Below are positions 6,702 to 13,118 of a DNA stretch of 35,521 bases, piece after piece (within the stretch, counting starts at the first letter, position 1; each line of letters opens with the position of its first letter). Made by a program: the position numbers and the translations under genes. The DNA lies in IMG/VR virus record IMGVR_UViG_3300043595_000059, positions 1-35,521 of that record; one strand, given 5' to 3'. The DNA comes from a virus. The notes beneath the pieces are model-generated. The model did not search any database. It was not told the origin of the DNA and was given only the letters and a program-made list of their open reading frames with translations.

Positions 6702-7169
6702 TCAGAACTCGAAGTCGCCGAAGTGGCGCGTTCCCCGCGCCTGCATCTCCTCGGCGAAGAACTCCGCCGCGTCACAGGTCTCGTTCCGCGTCACGAACTC
6801 CGTCGCTGCGGCCTTGCGCTCGTAGTTGGCGAAGTCGACCAGGTCGCCCGGCGTGAGGGCACGGAGCGCGATGCGCCACTCCTTCGAGATGGACACCGGA
6901 TACGACATCGCGTCCATCCAGTCCCACTCGAGCGGAGGCTGCTTCGTCTTCCACATGTCGCGGATCAAACGGTTCGCAGTCGTCGTCGCCTTGGCCTCAC
7001 GGTCACGCACCAGCTTCTCGGCGTGGAGGATCCGCATCTCGGCCTCAGGGATGTCGGGCGCGATCGCCGCGACGACCGGATCCATCCACGACCTGTCCGC
7101 CGTCTCGTACCGGTCAGGTCGGTGCTCGATCAGCAGGCGATCGATGCGGGAGCTCAGCTCGTCGGTCAC
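6702..7169 (-). CDS. Conserved-looking early protein, unknown
   Basis: 155 residues from GTG 7169 (GTGA overlap with the parB-like stop). Helical, with MDPVVAAIAPDIPEAEMRIL, then TTANRLIRDMWKTKQPPLEW and a C-terminal DLVDFANYERKAAATEFVTR. Rich in Trp and charged residues. No domain recognised. Coupling to the ParB-like gene suggests they act together. Confidence 0.65.
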   Translation of the reverse strand: MTDELSSRIDRLLIEHRPDRYETADRSWMDPVVAAIAPDIPEAEMRILHAEKLVRDREAKATTTANRLIRDMWKTKQPPLEWDWMDAMSYPVSISKEWRIALRALTPGDLVDFANYERKAAATEFVTRNETCDAAEFFAEEMQARGTRHFGDFEF

Positions 7170-7996
7170 TTCGTGGTCCTCTTCCGGTTGGCCGCCGCGT
7201 GTTCCGCCTCGCCTTGCATGACCGCGTTGCGGTCGGCGTCGTCGAGCCCGGCGAGGATCTCCTCGCGGTCCGGGTTGGTGGCCAGGTGGCACAAGGTGAA
7301 TCGGCCTCGCACGTACAGCCGAAGCCGCTCCTGGTCCCGGTGGACGGCCTGCTTGTGGTCGTCCTCCCGCTGACGGAGCAGCGTCAACGCCTCCCCGAAC
7401 GAGACCTGCTCCTCCGCGACCCGGGCCGCAAGGTCGGGGGCCTCGGCCAGGAGCCGGGCCATCTGCGCCTCGGTGTCATCGGCCGCCCGCTTGCGGTCCC
7501 GGGCGACCTTGTACGCCTCGTCGAGCGACGTCGCCCCGGTCACCACCGCGTCGGCCAGATCAGGGGCGTGGTCAAGCACCGTCGAGGCGTTGGCGATGCG
7601 GGTAGAGGTGACGCCGGTCGCCTTGGCCATCGAGCGAACCGACTGTTCCGAAACGGAACGGGCTCGGGCTACGACCATCGCCTGCTGGCCCTTGGTCATG
7701 TGCCGGCGGGTGATGTTCACGGCCAGCGCGTACCCGTCGGGATCGTCGCCCTCGTAGTCGACGAACGTCGGCTTCACGCCGGCCTGCCAGCACGCCCGGC
7801 ACCGATTCCGACCGTCGAGGATCCGGCCCTCGGCATCGAGCACGATCGGCTGCAACAGACCCCGCTCCGTGATGTCCGCCGCCAGGTCGGCGAGCTCGTC
7901 ATCGGGCAGGAGCGGGAACAGGTCGGCCACCGGATGGACCGTGACAACTTCACCGGTGACCTCATCGACGAGCGTGGCCGTCACCTCGGCGGCCAT
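7166..7996 (-). CDS. ParB-like nuclease/CTPase-fold DNA-binding protein
   Basis: 276 residues, ATG 7996, start overlapping the previous stop as TGATG. The ParB N-terminal fold is clear at about 20-110: LPDDELADLAADITERGLLQPIV, then ILDGRNRCRAC in place of the usual GERR box, then NITRRHMTKGQQAM. A helix-turn-helix follows (VRSMAKATGVTSTRIANAS, about 120-138). The C-terminus is a long charged helix. No ParA is encoded in the window, so a partition role is doubtful; phage orphan ParB proteins can act as regulators or nucleases. The Arg-rich CTP pocket is altered (DGRNR). It is near the front of the early operon. Confidence 0.8.
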   Translation of the reverse strand: MAAEVTATLVDEVTGEVVTVHPVADLFPLLPDDELADLAADITERGLLQPIVLDAEGRILDGRNRCRACWQAGVKPTFVDYEGDDPDGYALAVNITRRHMTKGQQAMVVARARSVSEQSVRSMAKATGVTSTRIANASTVLDHAPDLADAVVTGATSLDEAYKVARDRKRAADDTEAQMARLLAEAPDLAARVAEEQVSFGEALTLLRQREDDHKQAVHRDQERLRLYVRGRFTLCHLATNPDREEILAGLDDADRNAVMQGEAEHAAANRKRTTK

Positions 7997-8427
7997 CACA
8001 ACCGCCACACGATGCACGGCGACTGGTCGGGTGACGGGCGCCGCCGTCCGGTGTCGATGGCGTGCAGCTCCTGGCGACGCTTGGCCACCGACGGCTTGCG
8101 CCGGTCGGGCAGCCCGAGCCGTTCGGTGAGCTCCCAGTCGGTGCCGGGGTGGCGTCGCAGCTCGGTCTCGACCCGAGCCCGCAGCGTCACTCGCTCAACG
8201 CCAGCAGCGGCCCTCGACGTGAGCGGATCGGTGCGCCTCACGTTCGCCGGGAACAACGACGGCTGGGTCCAGGTCGGCGCAGTGGCCGGGGGCTGACGGT
8301 TCGATCGTGTCCCGGCTAGAGGAGCAGCCCTTTCACCGGGGGGGGGGGCTTGTCTCAGCGGGTTGCGGGGCGCGTCAGGATCTCCCGATCCGAGATCGGG
8401 AGACTCGACGCGGTGAGCGTCGGCCAT
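7996..8427 (-). CDS. Small DNA-binding-like protein with homopolymer in its N-terminal tail
   Basis: 143 residues from ATG 8427 with AAGGTGA about nine bases upstream. The C-terminal 80 residues look folded and winged-helix-like (TDPLTSRAAAGVERVTLRAR, then RLGLPDRRKPSVAKRRQEL, then DTGRRRPSPD). The first 60 are Pro-rich low complexity and carry an 11-C run on the coding strand. A GTG at about residue 64 (before RRTDPLTS) could be an alternative start lacking a Shine-Dalgarno; in that case the homopolymer would be in the leader. The family is common in actinophages but not named. Confidence 0.6.
   Translation of the reverse strand: MADAHRVESPDLGSGDPDAPRNPLRQAPPPGERAAPLAGTRSNRQPPATAPTWTQPSLFPANVRRTDPLTSRAAAGVERVTLRARVETELRRHPGTDWELTERLGLPDRRKPSVAKRRQELHAIDTGRRRPSPDQSPCIVWRL
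8338..8348. repeat. Run of 11 G (11 C in the coding strand)
   Basis: Eleven consecutive G on the plus strand, lying within the N-terminal tail of the 7996-8427 gene, with a second run of eight G at 8429-8436 just upstream of its start. Mononucleotide runs of this length are prone to slippage both in cells and in sequencing. Confidence 0.9.
8381..8403. promoter_or_regulatory. 10-bp perfect inverted repeat, 3-base centre
   Basis: TCTCCCGATC, CGA, GATCGGGAGA. Ten-base arms match exactly. As annotated it lies in the coding sequence for the Pro-rich tail of the 7996-8427 gene; if that gene starts later, it lies in a leader. No T-run follows on either strand, so it is an operator candidate rather than a terminator. 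Confidence 0.5.
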
Positions 8428-8565
8428 TGGGGGGGGTCACCTTCTCGTTCCGCCGGCTGTCGACTGAACGTGGTTGAGCGTCCACTTTGTGCCCATTTGG
8501 GCGGGTTCCACAAGGCGGACGACGGGAATTCTCGGAATGATCCGCGTTTTGCCAGGTCGGATCGG
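8428..8565 (-). other. Intergenic segment between excisionase-like gene and next early gene
   Basis: 138 bases without a credible gene. It holds a near-palindrome GCCCATTTGGGC at 8491-8502, a run of eight G at 8429-8436, and locally lower G+C around 8521-8560. It may carry a second early promoter or regulator site; no clear -10/-35 pair is seen. Confidence 0.4.
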
Positions 8566-8730
8566 CTATTGCGCCTCGAGCCATTCGGTCAGCTGGGCTC
8601 GCGGGTACAGCAACTTGCGTCCGACCTTGATCGCCGGGGGGCCGGTTCCCTCCATGCGCCACCGGTACAACGTGGTCTTCGGGGTGCGGAGGATCTCGGC
8701 CGTTTCCTCGCTGGTCAGGTAGTCGGGCAC
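8566..8730 (-). CDS. Excisionase-like helix-turn-helix protein
   Basis: 54 residues from GTG 8730 with GGAG six bases upstream. The chain starts MPDYLTSEETAEIL and has the MerR-type winged motif TPKTTLYRWRMEGTGPP followed by KVGRKLLYPRAQLTEWLEAQ. This is the HTH_17 family, which includes excisionases and small DNA-binding regulators. It is the first gene on the minus strand of the divergent switch, opposite the repressor-integrase pair. That is the expected place for a xis/cro-type gene, which would favour excision and lytic growth. Confidence 0.82.
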   Translation of the reverse strand: MPDYLTSEETAEILRTPKTTLYRWRMEGTGPPAIKVGRKLLYPRAQLTEWLEAQ

Positions 8731-8769
8731 CGTCGTCTCCGGTTCGGGGAACTGGTGAGTGTGTGATTG

Positions 8770-8805
8770 TGCGATGCCGATAAAGTAAGTTGTCTATCGC
8801 CATCG
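8770..8805. promoter_or_regulatory. Operator: inverted 12-bp arms
   Basis: Left arm GCGATGCCGATA (8770-8781) and the reverse complement of the right arm, GCGATGGCGATA (8794-8805), match at 11 of 12 positions, separated by 12 bases. Flanking TTG bases extend the similarity. It is the most likely binding site of the XRE repressor, placed to block the early promoter and tune its own. Confidence 0.6.
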
Positions 8806-8808
8806 CGC
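8781..8808 (-). promoter_or_regulatory. Early (lytic) promoter, minus strand
   Basis: On the minus strand TTGCGC (8808-8803), a 17-base spacer and TACTTT (8786-8781). The -10 fits the actinobacterial TANNNT rule and the spacing is ideal. Transcription would run into the excisionase-like gene and the early operon. Operator arms overlap the -35 and touch the -10. Confidence 0.55.
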
Positions 8809-8820
8809 AACTGATTCCTG

Positions 8821-8826
8821 TAGATT
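8821..8826 (+). promoter_or_regulatory. -10 box of a leaderless repressor promoter
   Basis: TAGATT lies seven bases before the ATG at 8834, so the transcript would begin at the start codon. No Shine-Dalgarno is present before this ATG. Leaderless messages of this geometry are common in actinobacteria and for phage repressors such as lambda cI. No good -35 is visible. Confidence 0.55.
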
Positions 8827-8833
8827 CTCTAGA

Positions 8834-9310
8834 ATGGACACAGGCGCAGCGATGGCCGAGCGGGTGGCGACGAACCTCCGGTACCTCAGACAGGCCAGGG
8901 GGATCACCCTGGCGAAGCTCAGCGAGACGCTCACCCGGCAGGGTCGACCGATGGGGATCAGTGCCCTGTCGAAGGTCGAGCTCGGCCAGCGAGGGATCGA
9001 CGTCGACGACCTCGTCGCGTTCGCCGTTGCGCTCGGGACGTCGGTCAGCGACCTGCTCGGCAACCCGGCCGCTCGTGGCCAGGAGCAGGCGTACGACCTC
9101 GTGGCCGATCTGCGGGCCCGGCTCTCGCTGAATGAGCACGTCCGTCGGCAGCACGAAATCGCCAGAGCAGAGAAGTGGTCGGCGATCGTCGACTTCGCCG
9201 GCGAGGGACCGGCCGAGTTCGAGGCTGCCTGCCTCAACCTGCGGGAGCAGTTCAAGGACCAGGCGGCCGAGCTCGTCGAGCAGCTCCTCGCCGACGTGAA
9301 GGAGACCTGA
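8834..9310 (+). CDS. XRE-family repressor (immunity candidate)
   Basis: 158 residues, ATG 8834. The N-terminal helix-turn-helix (about 8-76) reads RVATNLRYLRQARGITLAKL, then ISALSKVELGQRGIDVDDLV and an LGTSVSDLL end, as in XRE/Cro-C1 proteins. The C-terminal half is helical and could dimerise (RRQHEIARAEKWSAI, then EAACLNLREQFKDQAAELVEQLL). There is no LexA-type Ser-Lys protease domain, so induction is not by RecA self-cleavage. The stop overlaps the integrase ATG (TGATG), so repressor and integrase are co-expressed in lysogeny. Confidence 0.82.
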   Translation: MDTGAAMAERVATNLRYLRQARGITLAKLSETLTRQGRPMGISALSKVELGQRGIDVDDLVAFAVALGTSVSDLLGNPAARGQEQAYDLVADLRARLSLNEHVRRQHEIARAEKWSAIVDFAGEGPAEFEAACLNLREQFKDQAAELVEQLLADVKET

Positions 9311-10404
9311 TGGCCAGCATCGACAAGCGACCCAACGGCAAGTACCTCGCCCGGTGGCGCGAGTTCCCCGGCGGCCCCCAGAAGTACAAGCAGTTCGACC
9401 TCAAGGGGAAGGCGGCCGACTTCCTCAAGACGGTCGACTACCAGCTCCTCACCGGCGTGTACGTGGCGCCCGAGGGCGGGGTCATCACGCTCGAGGAGTT
9501 CTCCAAGGAGTGGACCAGCCGCCGGCGGCGCAAGTGGGAACCGGCGACCAAGGACCGCATCGCCCGTGAGCTGAAGCTCCACATCCTCCCGGAGTTCGGC
9601 GACTGGGCCATCGGCAACATCCGCAAGCCGCACATTGAGGAGTGGGCGAGCGGTCTGGACCTGGCGCCGTCGACCGTGCGGAACGTGCACCGGACCCTGT
9701 CGGCTCTGCTGGAGACCGCGGTCGACGACGGCCGCCTGGCCCGCAACCACGCGACGAAGGCCGAGCTGCCGAAGATCAGCAAGGCGCCGTTCGTTCCGCT
9801 GACGACCGATCAGGTCCTCGCCCTGGCGAGGGTGGCGCAGCCCCACATGAGGGCGGCCGTCGTGGTCGCGGCCGGCACCGGGCTCCGGCAGGGCGAGCTG
9901 TTCGGCCTGTCGGTCGACCGGGTCGACTTCCTGCGCAGGACGCTACGGGTCGACCGGCAACTGTTCACGCCGGAGCACGGGCGCCCGTACCTGAAGACGG
10001 TCAAGGCTGACGGCAACAGCTACCGCACCATCGGCCTCAGCACGGTCATCGTCGACACGCTCGCCGCGCACCTCGCCGAGTTCGGCTCGGGCGACGAGGG
10101 CGTCATCTTCACCAACACCCTCGGCGGGTGGAACGGCCGGTCGGTCGCCGGGAGGCAGATGCGGGAGGCGGTCGAGCGGGCCGGCATTGAAGCCACCTGG
10201 CACGACTTCCGCCATCACCACGCCAGCCTCCTGCTCTCCCGGAAGGTCAATCCGATCGCGGTGGCTGAGCGCATCGGCGACACCCTCACCACGCTGAACC
10301 GGATCTACGCCCACGTCATGCCGAGCGACAAGGCCGCCATCGACCAGGCCGTCGACGAGGCCATGGGAATCTCGGCTGAGTACTGGCTGAGTACTGGGAC
10401 GTGA
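9310..10404 (+). CDS. int: Tyrosine integrase
   Basis: 364 residues, with ATG 9310 overlapping the repressor stop and AAGGAG just upstream. An N-terminal arm-binding region (1-55) is followed by a SAM-like core-binding domain (about 60-150) and the catalytic domain (160-345). Active-site residues: Arg193 in GTGLRQGEL, a Lys at 229 or 232, His298 and Arg301 in HDFRHHH, and nucleophile Tyr333 in IYAHV. The position that is normally His in the LGH box is Asp324 (RIGDTLTT). The DNA coding for the last residues includes one copy of the 11-mer direct repeats of the putative attP, so attachment site and gene end overlap. Confidence 0.92.
   Translation: MASIDKRPNGKYLARWREFPGGPQKYKQFDLKGKAADFLKTVDYQLLTGVYVAPEGGVITLEEFSKEWTSRRRRKWEPATKDRIARELKLHILPEFGDWAIGNIRKPHIEEWASGLDLAPSTVRNVHRTLSALLETAVDDGRLARNHATKAELPKISKAPFVPLTTDQVLALARVAQPHMRAAVVVAAGTGLRQGELFGLSVDRVDFLRRTLRVDRQLFTPEHGRPYLKTVKADGNSYRTIGLSTVIVDTLAAHLAEFGSGDEGVIFTNTLGGWNGRSVAGRQMREAVERAGIEATWHDFRHHHASLLLSRKVNPIAVAERIGDTLTTLNRIYAHVMPSDKAAIDQAVDEAMGISAEYWLSTGT
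10375..10394. repeat. Direct repeat copy 1 near attP
   Basis: A 20-base sequence made of GCTGAGTACTG followed by GCTGAGTAC, found again exactly at 10619-10638. It lies inside the last codons of the integrase gene. Confidence 0.9.
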
Positions 10405-10431
10405 CTTGCCCGGCTTGAGGCCGGATGGATC

Positions 10432-10451
10432 CTGACCTTTGCGCAGGTCAG
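10432..10451 (+). terminator. Hairpin after integrase
   Basis: CTGACCT, six bases, AGGTCAG: seven perfect pairs, 28 bases after the integrase stop. No T-run follows, which is usual for high-GC phages. It may end the repressor-integrase message or be part of attP. Confidence 0.4.
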
Positions 10452-10618
10452 ACGGCGGAACGAGGGATCCGGCCGGCGCCGGTCGCCCACTTGGTGCTGC
10501 AGTGGAAGGGGGTCATCGGTCACCAGCAGGTTCGTCCTGATTTGACCGACTTTGTCCAGCCCAAATGCACTCATTGCATCGCAACCGAATCCGACGTCCA
10601 GCATCACATTCCGATAGT

Positions 10619-10638
10619 GCTGAGTACTGGCTGAGTAC
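10619..10638. repeat. Direct repeat copy 2 near attP
   Basis: Exact second copy of the 20-base sequence at 10375-10394, so four GCTGAGTAC half-units flank the noncoding segment. They are candidate integrase arm sites or part of the attachment core. Confidence 0.9.
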
Positions 10639-10658
10639 CAGCCCTACGCTCGCCGGCC

Positions 10659-10859
10659 ATGCAGCGTCCGGAGGATTGGATCGGGAGGCCGGGGATCAAC
10701 GACGTGTACGACCTGGCGGTCGATGACCCGGCCCGGTGTCCGGCGGTGCGTGGGGTGCTGGTGTGCAATCGGCCGGCGGGGCATGACGCCGCCGGGTTCG
10801 GGCACTTCGACGCCGGCTCGGAGACGGTGTGGTGGCCGGACGAGGGCGCCCTCCAGTAG
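10659..10859 (+). CDS. Small Cys/His/Trp protein, plus strand
   Basis: 66 residues, ATG 10659. No Shine-Dalgarno; TACGCT eight bases upstream could make a leaderless start. The chain has CPAVRGVLVCNRPAGHD, then GFGHFDAGSETVWWPDEG. The C...CxRPxGH pattern recurs in the minus-strand gene at 11586-11876, so it is probably a relative. It lies beyond attP and converges with the minus-strand operon 11 bases away. Function unknown. Confidence 0.5.
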   Translation: MQRPEDWIGRPGINDVYDLAVDDPARCPAVRGVLVCNRPAGHDAAGFGHFDAGSETVWWPDEGALQ

Positions 10860-10870
10860 CTATTGGATCG

Positions 10871-11540
10871 TCACGACCAGCAGCAGTGCTTGGCCTTGGT
10901 CCCGGATCCGCACGGGCACGGCCGGTTGCGGGGCGGTGGCGTCAGGGCCGGCGTCGCGAGGGCGATCCCGAGGGTCGACGCGATGGTGGCGGGGTTGAGT
11001 GCTGGGCCGGGCCGCTTGGCCTGGAGTACGAAGCCCTGACGGAGGCTCGAGACCATCGCCCCGCCGGCCGTCTCAAGGGGTTCGCCGTCGCCGCCGTGCC
11101 ACACCACGGTGCGGCCCTTGTAGTCGTAGCGGGCCTGGATGGCGCTCGTGTCGCCGGCTCGGCCGACCAGTACGAGCTGGAGGCATTCGTAGACGGCTTC
11201 GTCGCCCGCCGCGAAGCGTCGGGCGAGCTCGCCGAGTTCGAGGTCGGGTGGCGCGTTGTCGGCGTCGGTCGTCCAGCAGTACGCCTCGATGGTGAGGACG
11301 GGCTTGGTCGGCGTCGCTCGCCATCACCAGTCTCCGGAGGAGGCGCAGGACCCGATCCCGCTCGCCGTCGAGGATGGCTACGGCCAGGATGATCCCCTCT
11401 CGTCGGAGCTCGAGCATCGGAGGGAGGTCGGTGCCGACGCCTTCTCGTCGCACGGTCCGCTCCTTCTGCGCCTTCATGTTGTCGAGGGTGGGCCCGAGCT
11501 CGTGCCCGGTGCCACCCGCCCAGCCGTAGCCGTCGGTCAT
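10871..11540 (-). CDS. SEC-C motif protein interrupted by a one-base frameshift
   Basis: Frame 1 starts at ATG 11540 (GGAGGAG upstream) and reads sensibly to about 11305 (LELRREGIILAVAILDGERD, ending MASDADQ), then turns to Arg/Pro nonsense. From about 11300 the +1 frame reads VLTIEAYCWTTDADNAPPDL, then ELARRFAAGDEAVYECLQLV and ends in a SEC-C zinc motif (RNRPCPCGSGTKAKHCCWS) with stop at 10871. That second frame has a TGA at 11324-11326 and no start codon until GTG 11107, so it must be entered from frame 1. Removing one C near 11307 gives an unbroken chain of about 222 residues. Options are a sequencing or real insertion, or +1 programmed shifting. SEC-C binds zinc, as in SecA. Function unknown. 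Confidence 0.65.
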
Positions 11541-11585
11541 CGGTAGTGGTTTCTCCTCCTCAGATGAGGCTTGACGTAAGTCGGA

Positions 11586-11876
11586 TTACCGGCCCGGCTC
11601 GGCGGGCCACTCGAAGTCGGTGGGCCACGTGAAGGAGCTGCCTGCTTCGTTGTCGGTGACCTGGCGATGCCTCGTGCCGGGTTCGGGATGGTGGTCGGTG
11701 TGGCCCCGGGGTCGGTCGCAGACGAACCGGCGGGCGACCCCGTCGTTGGTCTTCTCGGCGGGGATGTCGAGCACGGCACCGCACGCTGGCGCCTCGACCG
11801 GGAGGAACCAGGGTGGTGGGAGCCGGAACCCGACGTGGAAGCACGACTCGAGTGCCATCGGTGGGAGGTCGGTCAT
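11586..11876 (-). CDS. Small Cys/His protein, cargo cassette
   Basis: 96 residues from ATG 11876 (ATGA overlap). It contains CGAVLDIPAEKTNDGVARRF then VCDRPRGHTDHH, the same CxRPxGH theme as the 10659 gene, and a Trp/Pro-rich C-terminus (TWPTDFEWPAEPGR). A small zinc site is possible. Not recognised. Confidence 0.6.
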   Translation of the reverse strand: MTDLPPMALESCFHVGFRLPPPWFLPVEAPACGAVLDIPAEKTNDGVARRFVCDRPRGHTDHHPEPGTRHRQVTDNEAGSSFTWPTDFEWPAEPGR

Positions 11877-12115
11877 GGGCCCGGCTCGTGGGTGTCGTTG
11901 GCGTGCCAAGCGAGGTTCTCGTTGTGCTGTTCGGTGAACCGCATCCGGCCCCGGGAGTCGCAGTGGAAGTTGCCGGACCAGTTGGCGTCGCCCTTGTCGA
12001 TGCCGATCCACCAGCACCGGTCGTTCATCTGTTCGACGTGGACGGTGCAGTCGTGGATGACGATCTCGTCGATGTCGCCGTCGTCGCCGGGGTTCCACAG
12101 GATCCGGTCGGTCAC
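11873..12115 (-). CDS. Small Trp/Asp-rich protein, cargo cassette
   Basis: 80 residues from GTG 12115 (GTGA overlap with the gene before). Beta-rich: DEIVIHDCTVHVEQMNDRCW, then WIGIDKGDANWSGNFHCDSR. It looks like a compact single-domain fold with weak similarity in style to the 12318-12644 protein. Function unknown. Confidence 0.6.
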   Translation of the reverse strand: MTDRILWNPGDDGDIDEIVIHDCTVHVEQMNDRCWWIGIDKGDANWSGNFHCDSRGRMRFTEQHNENLAWHANDTHEPGP

Positions 12116-12321
12116 CGGTCGTCCTCGTGGTCGGCTTCCAGCTTCAGCCACACTGCGGCCGGGACCCCGGTGGAGGTCTCGAGGGCGGCGGCCATCCCCT
12201 CGTCGATCGGGCGCCAGTCGAGGAACACGCCGTAGACCTTCCGGCCGAGCTCGGCCGCCTGTTCGTCGGATCGGGGCGCGTTGAAGCTGGGGCCGAGGTC
12301 GTCGGCCCGGGCGTCGTTCAC
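12112..12321 (-). CDS. Small protein with a HigA-like tail
   Basis: 69 residues from GTG 12321 (GTGA overlap). The C-terminus GMAAALETSTGVPAAVWLKL then EADHE resembles the last helices of HigA/VapI-type antitoxins, where Thr-Gly-Val-Pro is followed by a Trp-Leu helix. The helix-turn-helix part of such proteins is absent or unrecognisable. It could be a degenerate or minimal antitoxin or a coincidental match; no toxin is recognised beside it. Confidence 0.5.
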   Translation of the reverse strand: MNDARADDLGPSFNAPRSDEQAAELGRKVYGVFLDWRPIDEGMAAALETSTGVPAAVWLKLEADHEDDR

Positions 12322-12644
12322 CAGTGGATGTACTCCTGCTCGGGGTCGCCGTCGTGGCGTCGCCGGCCGGTGTCGTCGAGGGCCCGGAACCAGCCGGCCG
12401 GTTCGACGGTGTCGTCGTAGTCGACGATCCAGCAGATGATGGCGGCGGTCACGGCGTCGTAGCTGTCGTAGTGCCAGGACCGGTCGTACCGGCCGGAGTC
12501 GGCTGGTCCGATGGAGAGCTGCCAGTTGCCGAACAGGAGCGGCTGGAGCGTCCACTGCTGGCCGTCGGGGAACATGCCGGTGACGAGCACGTTGAGCATG
12601 CCGGGGTCGAACGGTCCGAGCGGGCCGCGATGCGACGGGTTCAC
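12318..12644 (-). CDS. Cargo-cassette protein, unknown
   Basis: 108 residues from GTG 12644 (GTGA overlap). Contains MFPDGQQWTLQPLLFGNWQL, then YDSYDAVTAAIICWIVDYDD and WFRALDDTGRRRHDGD. The style is that of small phage proteins with a domain that reads like an internal Trp-anchored beta sheet. Not recognised. Confidence 0.6.
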   Translation of the reverse strand: MNPSHRGPLGPFDPGMLNVLVTGMFPDGQQWTLQPLLFGNWQLSIGPADSGRYDRSWHYDSYDAVTAAIICWIVDYDDTVEPAGWFRALDDTGRRRHDGDPEQEYIHW

Positions 12645-13093
12645 CGGAGGGCGTGGAGCTGGGCGGCGAGCCGACCGGTCTCGGCGGTGACGTAGCCGAG
12701 GTCGCGGTACACCGACCCGGGGAACCGCCTGCAGCCCTGGCGCTCGAGGAGCGGGACGACGTCGTAGCAATGGCCGCAGTCGAACCCGAACCACCACATG
12801 TCGTCGGGCTGGCCGGCCGGTGGGATGTGGCAGACGCCGCCCTCGGGGTCGCCGTCGCAGCCGGCGGCGTAGGTGAGCCCGCCGTGGACGGAGACGTCGG
12901 GGTCGTCGTAGCCGGCGCCGTGGCACGGGTGCGACGGTGGCACGGCGCAATACCCGCACCAGGCCCCGGTGGTGTAGCTACGCAGGACGATGCACGGCAG
13001 GCCGGTGGCCGGGTCGGTCCAGGGGACCCGGTCGGGTTCGTCGTCCCAGGGGCCGGGCGGCCACGTCTGTTCGGGCATCGGGTGGTTGGTCAC
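12641..13093 (-). CDS. Conserved phage protein with Cys/His-rich HGGLTYA motif
   Basis: 150 residues from GTG 13093 with GAGGA seven bases upstream. Motifs in order: WCGYCAVPPSHPCHGAGYDD, VHGGLTYAAGCD, VCHIPPAGQPDDMWWFGFDC then GHCYD, and a final YRDLGYVTAETGRLAAQL. I recognise this arrangement as a family widespread in actinophages and their hosts but without known function. Many Cys and His suggest metal binding. First gene of the cargo cassette after a 67-base gap. Confidence 0.75.
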   Translation of the reverse strand: MTNHPMPEQTWPPGPWDDEPDRVPWTDPATGLPCIVLRSYTTGAWCGYCAVPPSHPCHGAGYDDPDVSVHGGLTYAAGCDGDPEGGVCHIPPAGQPDDMWWFGFDCGHCYDVVPLLERQGCRRFPGSVYRDLGYVTAETGRLAAQLHALR

Positions 13094-13118
13094 GGTGCGG
13101 TCCTCGCCAAAGGGGGTC

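Larger units (their letters stand above)
8731..8833. promoter_or_regulatory. Divergent lysis-lysogeny control region
   Basis: 103 noncoding bases between the excisionase-like gene (minus) and the repressor (plus). It contains both promoters and the inverted operator pair listed separately. Layout is like the immunity region of temperate phages. Confidence 0.75.
10405..10658. other. Noncoding attP candidate region
   Basis: 254 bases after the integrase, flanked by the 20-bp direct repeats. It contains a 7-bp hairpin at 10432-10451 and lower G+C at about 10540-10620. No tRNA 3' end could be recognised, so the core and the host target are unknown. Two short frames cross it but lack start signals and family likeness. 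Confidence 0.55.

Noticed and set aside
7166-7996. Complete ParABS partition system
   Set aside because: No ParA ATPase and no repeated parS-like site seen in the window.
10425-10634. Small plus-strand frame within the attP region
   Set aside because: No start signal or recognisable fold, poor third-position bias, and it crosses the hairpin and repeats.
10405-10658. tRNA gene at the attachment site
   Set aside because: A GGTTCGTCC stretch resembles a T-loop, but no acceptor or anticodon stem can be folded around it.
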